The notes under the pieces are model-generated. The model saw only the letters and a program-made list of their open reading frames with translations, ran no database searches and was not told the DNA's origin. Positions 56,515-64,000 of a stretch of 64,000 bases of DNA are shown piece after piece (within the stretch, counting starts at the first letter, position 1; each line of letters begins with the position of its first letter). The stretch is from Methylobacterium sp. J-076 (lineage in GTDB: Bacteria; Pseudomonadota; Alphaproteobacteria; Rhizobiales; Beijerinckiaceae). Where the stretch lies: the NCBI RefSeq assembly GCF_022829405.1, contig NZ_JAKSXW010000078.1, positions 62,001-126,000 on the forward strand, given 5' to 3'. The translations under genes and the position numbers were made by a program.

Positions 56515-58260
56515 TCACTCCGCCGCCGCGATCCCGGCCTCCCCGGCCCGGCCGAACTGGGCGGCGTGCAGGCGGCGGTAGGGGCCGTCCGCCGTCAGAA
56601 GGACCTCGTGGCGGCCCTGCTCGACGACGCCGCCCTCGCCGAGGACGACGATCCGGTCGGCGTCGCGGATGGTCGCGAGGCGGTGGGCGATGATCAGCGT
56701 CGTGCGGCCCCGGGCGAGGTCGGCCAGCGCCCGCTGGATCTCCCGCTCGGTCTGCGTGTCGAGGGCCGAGGTCGCCTCGTCGAGGATGAGGACCGGCGGG
56801 TTCTTCAGGAAGACCCGGGCGATGGCGATGCGCTGCTTCTGCCCGCCGGACAGGCGCACGCCCCGCTCGCCCACCACCGTGTCGAGCCCCTCCGGCAACC
56901 CGTCGATGAGGCTGCCGAGCCGCGCCCGCCGGGCGGCCTCCTCGATCTCGGCCGCGGTGGCGGTGAGGCGGCCGTAGGCGATGTTCTCGCGGATCGTGCC
57001 CGCGAACAGGAACACGTCCTGCTGCACGATGCCGATCTGCCGCCGCAGGGAGTCGAGGGTGATGGCGCGCAGGTCCAGCCCGTCGATGGTGATCCGCCCG
57101 GCCTCGACGTCGTAGAAGCGCGGCAGCAGGGCGCAGAGGGTGGTCTTGCCCACCCCCGAGGGACCCACGAAGGCCACCGTCTCGCCCGCCGCGACGGTGA
57201 TGTTCAGGCCGGTGAAGACCGGACGTCCCCGCCCGTAGCCGAACCTGACCTCCTCGAAGCGGATGTCGCCCCGCAGGGGCTCGGCCTCGACCGCGCCGGG
57301 GCGGTCCACGATGTCGGGCTCGGTGGCGAGCAGCTCCTGGTAGCGCCGGAACCCCGCGACGCCCTTCGGATAGGTCTCGACCACGGCGCCGATCTTCTCC
57401 AGGGGCCGGTAGAAGACGCCGACGAGGAGCAGGAAGCCGACGAAGCCGCCGGGGGTGAGTTCGCCGCGCACCACGAAGGCCGCGCCGCCGAGCAGCACCG
57501 CGATCTGGACGAGGCGCAGGCCGAGGTAGTTGATCGACAGGCCCGCCGCCATCAGCCGGTAGGCCTCGAGCTTGGTGTCGCGGTAGCGGGCGTTGTCGAG
57601 GGCGAACAGCGCCCGCTCGTGCCGCTCGTTGGCGAAGGCCTGCACGACGCGCATCCCGCCGACATTCTCCTCGATCCGGGCATTGAAGGCGCCGACCCGG
57701 CCGTACTGCGCCTGCCAGTTGCGGGTCATCCGCCCGCCGTAGCGCAGGGACACGAAGGCGATCACCGGCAGGATCGCCCCGGTGATGAGGGCCAGCGGCG
57801 GGTGGACCCAGAGCATCAGCAGGAAGGCGCCGGCCAGGGTCATCACCGCGATGAACAGGTCCTCGGGGCCGTGGTGGGCGACCTCGCCGATCTCCTCCAG
57901 GTCCTTCGTCACCCGGGCGACGAGGTGGCCGGTCTTCTGCCCGTCGTAGAAGCGGAACGAGAGCTTCTGCAGGTGGTCGAAGGCGCGGGCGCGCATCGTG
58001 GTCTCGATGTTGATGCCGAGCACGTGCCCCCAGTAGGTGACCACCACCATCAGCCCGGCATTGGCCACGTAGATCAGGGCGAGGCAGGCCGCCGCCAGCA
58101 GGATCAGCCCCCAATCCTGGCGGGGGAGCAGGGTGTCGATGAAGCCTTTCACCGCCACGGGGAAGCCGAGTTCGAGCAGGCCGGAGAGCACGGCGCAGCC
58201 GAAATCGAGGAGGAACAGGGCCCTGTGCGGCCTGTAATAGGCGAGGAAGGCCTTCAGCAT
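56515..58260 (-). CDS. ABC exporter, fused TM and ATPase, siderophore operon
   Basis: A 581-residue half-size ABC exporter (MsbA-like homodimer). Six TM helices occupy about 1-315; the ATPase has Walker A GPSGVGKTT (near 377), signature LSGGQKQRIAIARVFL, Walker B PPVLILDEATSALD and H-loop IAHRLATIRD. It ends the iron operon and its ATG overlaps the FhuF stop by 7 nt, so it is translationally coupled. In such operons these exporters may secrete siderophores or recycle them after iron release; the cargo cannot be seen in the sequence. A lipid-flippase role is the other possibility. Confidence 0.92.
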   Translation of the reverse strand: MLKAFLAYYRPHRALFLLDFGCAVLSGLLELGFPVAVKGFIDTLLPRQDWGLILLAAACLALIYVANAGLMVVVTYWGHVLGINIETTMRARAFDHLQKLSFRFYDGQKTGHLVARVTKDLEEIGEVAHHGPEDLFIAVMTLAGAFLLMLWVHPPLALITGAILPVIAFVSLRYGGRMTRNWQAQYGRVGAFNARIEENVGGMRVVQAFANERHERALFALDNARYRDTKLEAYRLMAAGLSINYLGLRLVQIAVLLGGAAFVVRGELTPGGFVGFLLLVGVFYRPLEKIGAVVETYPKGVAGFRRYQELLATEPDIVDRPGAVEAEPLRGDIRFEEVRFGYGRGRPVFTGLNITVAAGETVAFVGPSGVGKTTLCALLPRFYDVEAGRITIDGLDLRAITLDSLRRQIGIVQQDVFLFAGTIRENIAYGRLTATAAEIEEAARRARLGSLIDGLPEGLDTVVGERGVRLSGGQKQRIAIARVFLKNPPVLILDEATSALDTQTEREIQRALADLARGRTTLIIAHRLATIRDADRIVVLGEGGVVEQGRHEVLLTADGPYRRLHAAQFGRAGEAGIAAAE

Positions 58261-58958
58261 GGCGGGGCACAGCGTTCGAGGGGGCAGAGCGCCCCGCAGG
58301 AGGGAACGCCCGGCAGGCGGTGGCGCAGGCAGCAGGCGCGCCGCCGCGGGCCGCCCGACGCGTCCGGGCGCAGGGCCTGTGCCAGGGGGGTCGTAGCGCA
58401 GGCCGCCCCGCCGCGCCATCCGAGGCAGGCCGCGACCTCCTCGCAGGCCGGGGCGTCGCCCCCGAGTTCCCGGGCGACGTGCCCGAGGATCGTGGCGGCG
58501 TTGCCCCACAGGACCCGGGGGGCGAGGCCGCAGCGGGCGTGGCACAGGGCCACGAAGGGGCGCAGATGCCCCTCCACCAGCCCCGCGAGGCCGGCGGGGC
58601 AGGCCGCCCCGCCGCAGGCGCCCCCGTCGCGGATGAGGAGCCGGGCCGGGCGCCCGCCCTCGTCCAGCTCGAGGCTCGTGGCCGCGAAGGCCAGGGGCAG
58701 GGGACGGCCGAGGCGCATCAGCGCGGTGAGGGCGGGGGTGGCCAGCGCCGCGAGGTAGTGCTGGCTCCAGTACGAGACGACGGCGCGCCGGTCGGCCCCG
58801 CCATAGCCCGCGGCGAAGGCCGTGATCGCCCCGTCGAACACCGCCGGGTCGTGCAGGGAGGCGAGCGGCAGGGCCGCCGTCCCGCCGGGGCCCACGGCGA
58901 CCCCGTCCCGGTACGCCCCGAGGGACGGGGGCACGTGGGCGGCGACCTCGGCGATCAT
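58254..58958 (-). CDS. fhuF: siderophore-iron reductase FhuF
   Basis: A 234-residue cytoplasmic or membrane-associated [2Fe-2S] protein that reduces Fe(III)-siderophore. The diagnostic C-terminal cluster motif CC-x10-C-x3-C is present (Cys209, Cys210, Cys221, Cys225 in RRRACCLRHRLPGVPSCGALC), together with VVSYWSQHYLAALATPAL and WGNAATILGHVAREL. It overlaps the MFS gene by 4 nt (ATGA) and the ABC gene by 7 nt, making a tight operon. Additional Cys at the very end (CPLERCAPPC) are unusual and may be incidental. Confidence 0.93.
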   Translation of the reverse strand: MIAEVAAHVPPSLGAYRDGVAVGPGGTAALPLASLHDPAVFDGAITAFAAGYGGADRRAVVSYWSQHYLAALATPALTALMRLGRPLPLAFAATSLELDEGGRPARLLIRDGGACGGAACPAGLAGLVEGHLRPFVALCHARCGLAPRVLWGNAATILGHVARELGGDAPACEEVAACLGWRGGAACATTPLAQALRPDASGGPRRRACCLRHRLPGVPSCGALCPLERCAPPC

Positions 58959-60232
58959 CGCGCGCCCCCCTGGTCGCCGCGCAGGGTGCGGGCGACCATG
59001 AGGGCGAGCCCGCCTGCCGCCGCCGCGTAGACCGGCAGCGCGGCGGCGAAGTACACGGCCCAGCCGAGCCATTCCGCCAGCGCCGCCGCGGCGACCCGCA
59101 GGGGCATCGCGGCGAAGAAGGCCGCGCCGAACAGGAGGGCGTAGTCGGTGGCCGGGCGCGGGCCCTGCGCCCAGCGGTAGATCATGTTGAACACCGGCAC
59201 GCCGAGCATGCCGCCGCAGACGAAGTTGAGGACCGTCGCCGCGATGGCGACCGGCGCCGAGCCGGCGGCGCAGGCGGCGGCCATCAGGGCGCCCGAGGCC
59301 AGGACGCCGAGGGCGCCGAGGACGATCAGGCGGGCTGTCCCGACCCGGACGGCGAGGCCGCCGGCCACCAGGGCCATGACGAGGTTCACCGCCGGCAGGA
59401 CGCTGCCGGTGAGGAACCCGACCTCGGCGAGGGGCACCTGCAGGTCGAGCAGGGCGAGGGTGTTCGGCCCCGAGACGAGGTAGGCCGCCGCGAAATAGGC
59501 GCCGAGCGCCAGGATCCGCGGCGCGAGGTGGCGCAGGCGGCCGAAGGACCCGGACCACCGCTCCGGCGCGTCCCCCCGGCGGCGCAGGCGCCGCTCCGGA
59601 TAGGCGAGGATCGGCAGGAGGCAGGCGAGGTCCATCGCGGCGCAGGCCAGGACCGCCGCGCGCCAGCCCAGGCTGTCGTAGGCCCCGACGAGGACGCCGA
59701 CGCCGAGGATGCCGCCGAGGGAGGCGCCGCAGAGCTTGGCCGAGGCGACATAGGCCCGCCGGCCCGCGGGCACCGTCTCCACGACCAGCGCCTCCAGGGC
59801 GATGTCCATGGTGGCGACGCAGGCGCAGGCCGCCACCGCCAGGCCGAGCAGCACCGGCAGCGGCCATCCCTCGCCGAAGCTCATCGCCGCCAGCAGCGCC
59901 GCCGTCGCGCCCTGCGCCGCGACGATCCAGCCAATCCTGTGGGCCAGCAGCGGGAGGCGGACCCTGTCCAGCACCGCCGCCCAGAGGAAGGTGAGGCCCA
60001 CCGGGAGGTTGATGAGCTGCAGCAGGCCGACCTCGGACAGGTCCGTGCCCCGGGCCCGGAGGATCAGCGGCGCCCCGCCCGAGAGGAAGCCCAGGGTCAG
60101 CCCGAAGGTGACGTACAGGCAGAAGAACGGCGCCAGGGGCCGCACGCCCTCCACGAGGTCGCCGAGCCGGGCGCGCACCGGGAGGAGGGCGGCCCGGCTC
60201 ACGGTGGCGCCGATGGTCCCAGGGCCGGGCAA
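58955..60232 (-). CDS. RhtX/FptX-type MFS siderophore transporter
   Basis: A 425-residue permease with 12 TM helices, resembling RhtX/FptX, single-component inner-membrane importers of ferric siderophores. Visible pieces are YVTFGLTLGFLSGGAPLILRARGTDLSEVGLLQLINLPVGLTFLW and ATMDIALEALVVETVPAGRRAYVAS. TTG at 60232 is the longest start; GTG at 60202 is an alternative giving 415 residues, and neither has a strong ribosome-binding site. It heads the operon FhuF-ABC, so together they would import ferric siderophore, release the iron and perhaps export the siderophore. The upstream 250 nt are AT-rich near 60260-60410. Confidence 0.88.
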   Translation of the reverse strand: MPGPGTIGATVSRAALLPVRARLGDLVEGVRPLAPFFCLYVTFGLTLGFLSGGAPLILRARGTDLSEVGLLQLINLPVGLTFLWAAVLDRVRLPLLAHRIGWIVAAQGATAALLAAMSFGEGWPLPVLLGLAVAACACVATMDIALEALVVETVPAGRRAYVASAKLCGASLGGILGVGVLVGAYDSLGWRAAVLACAAMDLACLLPILAYPERRLRRRGDAPERWSGSFGRLRHLAPRILALGAYFAAAYLVSGPNTLALLDLQVPLAEVGFLTGSVLPAVNLVMALVAGGLAVRVGTARLIVLGALGVLASGALMAAACAAGSAPVAIAATVLNFVCGGMLGVPVFNMIYRWAQGPRPATDYALLFGAAFFAAMPLRVAAAALAEWLGWAVYFAAALPVYAAAAGGLALMVARTLRGDQGGAR

Positions 60233-60435
60233 GTGCTCGGCGGCAAACCGGGCACGGACTGCCAGATTATATCCACTCTAATCTATCGCGCCCTCTGAGT
60301 TGACGCTGATTATAGTGGTGGAATGGACCCGGCAAGGACTTTCGGATTGTGCGACGAAAACCCGTTGCCGCGGTTTATCTCAAGTTGGAATAAGTCGAAT
60401 AGTGGTCCGACTGCCGGGGCGAGCCTGCGAGGCCG
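60233..60435. promoter_or_regulatory. AT-rich upstream region of the iron operon
   Basis: Positions about 60250-60410 are unusually AT-rich (for example ATTATATCCACTCTAATCTA and TTGACGCTGATTATAGTGG). It lies before the RhtX-like gene on the minus strand and behind the terminator of the secreted propeller gene. A short open frame (60300-60506) crosses it, but its composition and its overlap with the terminator argue against a gene. An iron-responsive site (Irr/RirA/Fur) is expected but I cannot point to one with confidence. Confidence 0.4.
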
Positions 60436-60439
60436 GCCC

Positions 60440-60464
60440 CCGGGGTGCCGCGGCGGCACCCCGG
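60440..60464 (-). terminator. strong hairpin after the royal-jelly-type gene
   Basis: CCGGGGTGCCG (60440-60450), 3-nt loop, CGGCACCCCGG (60454-60464): perfect 11-bp stem 19 nt past the stop codon on the minus strand. It also insulates the iron operon upstream region. Confidence 0.65.
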
Positions 60465-60483
60465 CCGGACTGCGGCGCCGGGC

Positions 60484-61677
60484 TTAGCGGCCGGTGGAGC
60501 CGGTGACGTCCGCCGGGCGCGGCTTGATGGACCACAGCTCCGTCGGCAGGCTGATCGGCGCGCCGGGCTTGTAGTCCGCCGAATCCTGGATGTGCGACGT
60601 CGTCACGTAGATCGTGCCGTCCGGCCCCTCGGAGAACGTGTCCGGCCAGCGCAGCTGCGGGTCCTGCACCACCGTCGTCAGGCCCTTGCCGTTCTGCGAG
60701 AGGTCCCGGACCTTGACCGCGTTGTCCTGCGGCGAGGTCACGTACATGCGCCCGTCCTTGCGCGAAATCAGCAGGCCGTCGGCCGGGCCGTTCTCGCCCA
60801 CGGTGGCGATCTTGCCGCCGAGGGTCCTGTCGCTCAGCATCTCCGGCACGAAGGAGGCGGTGGCCCAGCCGGTGAGGGCGTCCGTGGGCAGGCTGTAGAG
60901 GGTCTTGCCCTTGATGGCCTGCCAGTAGAGCGTCTTGCCGTCGGGCGAGAGGGCGATGCCGTCCGCGGAGAACTCCACGCCGCGCCCGTCCGGGCGGCGC
61001 AGGGGCTTGCCGTCGTACTGCACGGTCACGCTCTTATCGGGCATGGTGGTGGGGTGGCCCGAGAGCACCCGCTTGGCCGAGCCCGCATCGATGTCGACCA
61101 CGATCAGCGCGCCCTCGGCGCCGGAATCCGTGAGGTAGGCGGTCTTCCCGTCCGGCGAGATCCGCACGTCGTTGATGTAGGAGGCCTGCATCACCGTGCT
61201 CGTGTCGAAGGGAATGGTCTTCACCACCTTGTTGGTCTTCAGGTCGATGCCGACGAGCTTCGGCCCGTCCTTGACCACATGGGCCATGGCGGGGGCGGCG
61301 GCATCCACCACCCACAGCCGGTCCTGCCCGTCGGCTACGACGCTCTGCACGCAGACGAAATGCGTCTTGGGGTCGACCTCGTCCTTCTTGGCGTTGCGCC
61401 ACGCGTTCCACTCGGCGTCCGGGTAGGCGACGGGCTTGCCGTCCTTCACCTCGGCCACCGAGACCGGGGCGTCCTCGCTCCAGCGGGGGAAGTTGACGAA
61501 CATGCGCCCATCCTTCGCCACGGTGATCCCCGTCACCTGATGGTCGAAGCTCGCGACCTTGGTCAGCACGCCCTGCCCGGCGGCGGGGTCCTGGGCCGCG
61601 GCCGGGCCGGCGGCGATGGCGGCGCCTGCCAGCAGGAGGGCGGTCAGCGGCGTCCGGGTGCGGGCGGCTCTCGTCAT
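60484..61677 (-). CDS. secreted major-royal-jelly-protein/Yellow-like beta-propeller protein
   Basis: A 397-residue secreted protein. Residues 1-28 (MTRAARTRTPLTALLLAGAAIAAGPAAA) are a signal peptide. The mature part matches the MRJP/Yellow family, a six-bladed beta-propeller related to SMP-30/gluconolactonases: VTGITVAKDGRMFVNFPRW, VQSVVADGQDRLWVVDAAA, ASYINDVRISPDGKTAYLTDSG, SADGIALSPDGKTLYWQAIKGKTLY and DGLLISRKDGRMYVTSPQDNAV. The Asn-Asp and Ser-Asp-Gly positions are where lactonases bind metal. The bacterial substrates are unknown. ATG 61677. It is not obviously co-transcribed with its neighbours. Confidence 0.87.
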   Translation of the reverse strand: MTRAARTRTPLTALLLAGAAIAAGPAAAQDPAAGQGVLTKVASFDHQVTGITVAKDGRMFVNFPRWSEDAPVSVAEVKDGKPVAYPDAEWNAWRNAKKDEVDPKTHFVCVQSVVADGQDRLWVVDAAAPAMAHVVKDGPKLVGIDLKTNKVVKTIPFDTSTVMQASYINDVRISPDGKTAYLTDSGAEGALIVVDIDAGSAKRVLSGHPTTMPDKSVTVQYDGKPLRRPDGRGVEFSADGIALSPDGKTLYWQAIKGKTLYSLPTDALTGWATASFVPEMLSDRTLGGKIATVGENGPADGLLISRKDGRMYVTSPQDNAVKVRDLSQNGKGLTTVVQDPQLRWPDTFSEGPDGTIYVTTSHIQDSADYKPGAPISLPTELWSIKPRPADVTGSTGR

Positions 61678-61834
61678 GTCAGGGTGTTCCGATCCGGAGG
61701 GCGAGGCGGAGGCGAGGGCGCGGCCCGCCCGGCTCCGGCTCGTGCATCGTGAAGAAGAAGAAGGGGGGCGTCGGCCGGGCAACCCGGGCCGGCCGGGCTC
61801 CGTTCCCGGATCCCCGGCCGATCCGGCCCGACCG

Positions 61835-62911
61835 TCAGCGCCCGGCCTGGGGCTCGTGGATCGGGCAGCCGTTGAAGCGCTCCCGGAACTTCGCCGAGTG
61901 GCGGTAGGGTGCGTTGCGGGCGCGGTTGATGTTCCCCAGCGGCCGGTGGGCGGCGAGGCCGGTCCAGACGCTGAAGCGCATCCCCTCATCCACCGCCTGG
62001 ACCTGCCCCGCGTCCCAGCTGTCCTGCGGGCGGACGGTGATGGTCGCCACCCGCTGGAACGGGGCCTCCGCCTCGTCCCAGGCGACGGTGGGGTCCTCGA
62101 CCGGCTGGCGCTCCAGGTCGCGGCAGAGCTGGACGCAGAACTCCCAGACCCCCTCGATGCCGACCATCTCGAACTGCACCGTCTCGCGGATGGCGTTCGG
62201 CCGCCCGGAGGCGTCGATCTCGGTGCCGGTGAGGGCGGTCAGGGCCGGAGCCACGGGGCGCAGGGAGAACTTGGCGATGTAGTCGCCGTACCGGAACGGG
62301 GTGACGCTGTAATAGGTCTCGCCGAGGGGATCGACGTTGGGGGCGCCGCCCAGGGAGGCGACCGTCGGGCTCTCGATGCCCACCGCCTGCAGGGCCTTGT
62401 TGACCCCGCGCAGCACGGTTGAGCCGAACACCTTCAGGCCCTCGGCCCGGTCGGTGGTGCCGGCCAGCAGCTTCAGGCTGCCGAGGAACTTGTCCGCGCT
62501 CGGTGCCTGGAAGACCGGCCCGTTGACCATGATGAAGTTCTGCGTCGTCCCCTCCGCCTCCGGCAGGCGCTCGCCCGGCACGTCGAGGACCTTCAGGGCG
62601 AGGCCCCGGGGCAGGGACACCGAATCCGGCAGGATGTCCCCCGCATTGGTCGACAGGCGCATGTAGACCCTGTGCTCGCCGGGGGTGGCGAACAGGCCCT
62701 GGGCCAGCTCCGGGGGCAACCCCGCCTCGATGCGCATCGCGCCCTCGAGGATGCCGTGCGCCTTGGCGTGAACCGAGCGCACCGCGTGCCCCGAATCGTC
62801 GGCGACCCGCTGAAGGATGGTATCGAAGGTCTCGCACAGGCCTTCGATAGTCTTGCCTTCATCGGGCTTCACCTGCTCGACGTCAGGGCTATAGCGTACA
62901 GGTGCTTCCAA
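61835..62911 (-). CDS. catalase-family protein, paralogue of the divergent gene
   Basis: A 358-residue member of the small catalase-related group (SrpA-like), probably a haem peroxide-handling protein. The distal-His motif RSVHAKAHG with His48 and VYMRLSTNAGD are present; the C-terminal NRARNAPYRHSAKFRERFNG is the conserved terminus of the family and contains the presumed haem-ligand Tyr region. The TTG start at 62911 is chosen: GGAG lies about 6-9 nt upstream, and the resulting N-terminus (MEAPVRYSPDVE) aligns with MNYLRYTPDIE of the neighbouring gene. The longer frame to 62980 overlaps the promoter. It diverges from its paralogue over 178 nt. Confidence 0.88.
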   Translation of the reverse strand: MEAPVRYSPDVEQVKPDEGKTIEGLCETFDTILQRVADDSGHAVRSVHAKAHGILEGAMRIEAGLPPELAQGLFATPGEHRVYMRLSTNAGDILPDSVSLPRGLALKVLDVPGERLPEAEGTTQNFIMVNGPVFQAPSADKFLGSLKLLAGTTDRAEGLKVFGSTVLRGVNKALQAVGIESPTVASLGGAPNVDPLGETYYSVTPFRYGDYIAKFSLRPVAPALTALTGTEIDASGRPNAIRETVQFEMVGIEGVWEFCVQLCRDLERQPVEDPTVAWDEAEAPFQRVATITVRPQDSWDAGQVQAVDEGMRFSVWTGLAAHRPLGNINRARNAPYRHSAKFRERFNGCPIHEPQAGR

Positions 62912-62941
62912 GGTCCGTCTCCACGGTCGGCCGTAGGACAG

Positions 62942-62966
62942 AACTAGCCGGGACGCGCCCCGTTCC
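62942..62966 (-). promoter_or_regulatory. candidate EcfG-type promoter of the catalase-family gene
   Basis: On the minus strand GGAAC (62966-62962), a 16-nt spacer and AGTT (62945-62942) resemble the general-stress sigma factor EcfG consensus GGAAC-N16/17-CGTT, about 30 nt before the TTG start. A second GGAAC on the plus strand (63016-63020) faces the other catalase gene with a poorer -10 (GCTT). Confidence 0.45.
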
Positions 62967-63089
62967 AGATTGTGCGGCATTCAATCGCCCTCGTGCGTCT
63001 TGGGACGGTCCGGCGGGAACGGGCGGGCGCCGCGCTGCTTGTCGGCCAGAGAGAAATCCGCCCCGCTCGCACACCGGCAGAGAGGCCCC

Positions 63090-64000
63090 ATGAACTACCT
63101 GCGCTACACGCCCGACATCGAGACGCCGGCCCCCGACGAGCAGGCATCGATCGACGGCATCATCCAGGGGATGACGCAGCAGTCGCAGACGGTGGAGGCG
63201 CGCGAGCACCATGCGGTGCGGGCGAGCCACGCCAAGAGCTCGGCCTGCGTCACCGGCGAGTTGACGGTGCCCGAGGGCCTGCCGCCGGAACTCGCGCAGG
63301 GCCTGTTCGCCAAGCCCGGCACCCACCCGGTGGCGGTGCGCTTCGCCCAGGGGCCGGGGGAAACCCTGGGCGACCGGGTCTCCACCCATCGCGGCATGTC
63401 GATCAAGGTGTTCGGCGTGCCGGGGGAGAAGCTGCCGGGCCATTCCGCCGACACGCAGGATTTCGTGCTCGCCACGGGCACGACCTTCCCCTCCGGCACG
63501 GCGGCGGGGTTCCTGCGCGACGGCACGGTGATCGGCAAGTCGACCGGCCTGCCGGAGGGCGTCAAGAGCGCCGTCTCCGCCACCGCGCGCAACCTGAACC
63601 GGGTGCTGCACGCCTTCGGCACCGAGAGCGCCCTGGCCGACTTCTTCGGCCACCCCTACAGCCACCCCCTGGCCGACAGCTACTTCAGCCAGGCGCCGAT
63701 GCGGTTCGGCGACTACGTGGCCAAGCTCGGCGCGGTGCCGGCGGCGGAGGCGCAGCGCGCCCTGGCCGAATGGCGCCTCGACCCGAGCGGCGACGAGGAC
63801 GGGTTCCGCCACGCGGCGGCGGCGTTCTTCCGCGACAACGAGGTGGTCTATGAGCTGAAGGCGCAGCTCTGGGCGGATGCCGGGCGCCAGCCCATCGAGG
63901 ACGCCTCGATCGACTGGCCGGTCTCCGTCAGCCCCTACCGCACGGTGGCGACGATCCGCCTGCCGCGGCAGGACGCCTATTCCCCCGAGCGGGTCCGCTA
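63090..64000 (+). CDS. catalase-family protein, truncated by the window end
   Basis: The first 303 residues of a paralogue of the preceding gene; the frame runs open off the window. It begins MNYLRYTPDIETPAPDE, has the distal-His segment HHAVRASHAKSS with His47, LPPELAQGLFAKPGTHPVAVRFAQGPGE, RGMSIKVFGVPGEKLPG and, near the end, SPYRTVATIRLPRQDAYSPERVR, which aligns with RVATITVRPQDSWDAGQVQ of the other copy. About 40-50 residues should be missing, including the C-terminal Arg/Tyr motif, so full function cannot be judged. ATG 63090 is preceded by AGAGAGG. Divergent arrangement suggests a shared promoter region and possibly shared stress control. Confidence 0.85.
   Translation, partial: MNYLRYTPDIETPAPDEQASIDGIIQGMTQQSQTVEAREHHAVRASHAKSSACVTGELTVPEGLPPELAQGLFAKPGTHPVAVRFAQGPGETLGDRVSTHRGMSIKVFGVPGEKLPGHSADTQDFVLATGTTFPSGTAAGFLRDGTVIGKSTGLPEGVKSAVSATARNLNRVLHAFGTESALADFFGHPYSHPLADSYFSQAPMRFGDYVAKLGAVPAAEAQRALAEWRLDPSGDEDGFRHAAAAFFRDNEVVYELKAQLWADAGRQPIEDASIDWPVSVSPYRTVATIRLPRQDAYSPERVR

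Noticed and set aside
60300..60506. 68-residue plus-strand frame in the gap before the royal-jelly-type gene
   Set aside because: It runs through the strong terminator hairpin and antisense into the next gene; composition is not protein-like.
62912..62980. ATG start at 62980 for the first catalase-family gene
   Set aside because: It would overlap the promoter-like element; the TTG at 62911 has GGAG at good distance and gives an N-terminus matching the paralogue.

Overview
This is a 64 kb stretch of very GC-rich (roughly 70-75% by eye) alphaproteobacterial chromosome. The gene set points to a Methylobacterium/Methylorubrum-like organism in the Hyphomicrobiales: a MucR/Ros regulator, malate synthase G, polyhydroxyalkanoate (PHA) functions, many hybrid and HWE-type histidine kinases, a 660-residue CoA-transferase and catalase-family proteins. 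The species assignment is an inference from gene content only. I saw no rRNA, tRNA, CRISPR array, insertion sequence or prophage gene. Starts are often GTG or TTG. AT-rich patches stand out as promoter islands (about 6.95-7.06, 9.2, 15.25-15.32, 21.8-21.9, 38.5-38.8, 43.2-43.4, 54.3-54.45 and 60.25-60.4 kb).

Layout. 0-9 kb: a MucR-like regulator, a GT1-type glycosyltransferase, and a heavy-metal RND efflux operon (65-residue PhaR-like DNA-binding protein, adaptor, CzcA-type pump) divergent from an OmpR-type two-component pair. 9-16.6 kb: malate synthase G, a ribbon-helix-helix regulator with a PHB-depolymerase-type esterase, a solute-binding protein, and a FadR-type regulator divergent from L-lactate dehydrogenase across a perfect palindrome. 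16.5-27.4 kb: a signalling and cell-surface block with a five-module hybrid kinase, an HD-GYP response regulator, a Tad-type pilus protein, a diguanylate cyclase, an L,D-transpeptidase-like lipoprotein and an MHYT-domain hybrid kinase. 27.5-33.3 kb: a DUF2252 protein, Tex, a peptide-deformylase-like protein lacking metal ligands, and a YbfB-type MFS permease. 33.3-38.4 kb: a type I secretion ABC/adaptor pair preceded by a 664-residue protein built on four copies of a repeat I do not recognise, its probable substrate; this is the best candidate for something undescribed. 38.8-40.6 kb: two small proteins and an HWE kinase.

40.8-47.2 kb is a ferric-siderophore locus: AraC regulator, MFS permease, TonB-dependent receptor and PepSY membrane protein, with overlapping genes. 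47.2-54.3 kb: an SMR (Gdx-like) exporter, a glutathione-peroxidase-like protein, a DJ-1/PfpI protein, a PiT phosphate transporter with a CorA/ZntB channel, an OprB porin, and two tiny coupled genes. 54.5-56.5 kb: a CoA-transferase with a C-terminal extension behind a perfect TGC-rich palindrome. 56.5-60.2 kb is a second iron operon (RhtX-like permease, FhuF reductase, ABC exporter). 60.5-64 kb: a secreted royal-jelly-type beta-propeller protein and two divergent catalase-family paralogues, the second cut by the window end.

The common themes are carbon storage and C2/C3 metabolism (malate synthase, lactate dehydrogenase, PHA functions, CoA-transferase), iron and metal homeostasis in two separated loci, oxidative defence, and sensory or c-di-GMP control of the surface. 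The type I system probably exports its repeat protein to that surface.
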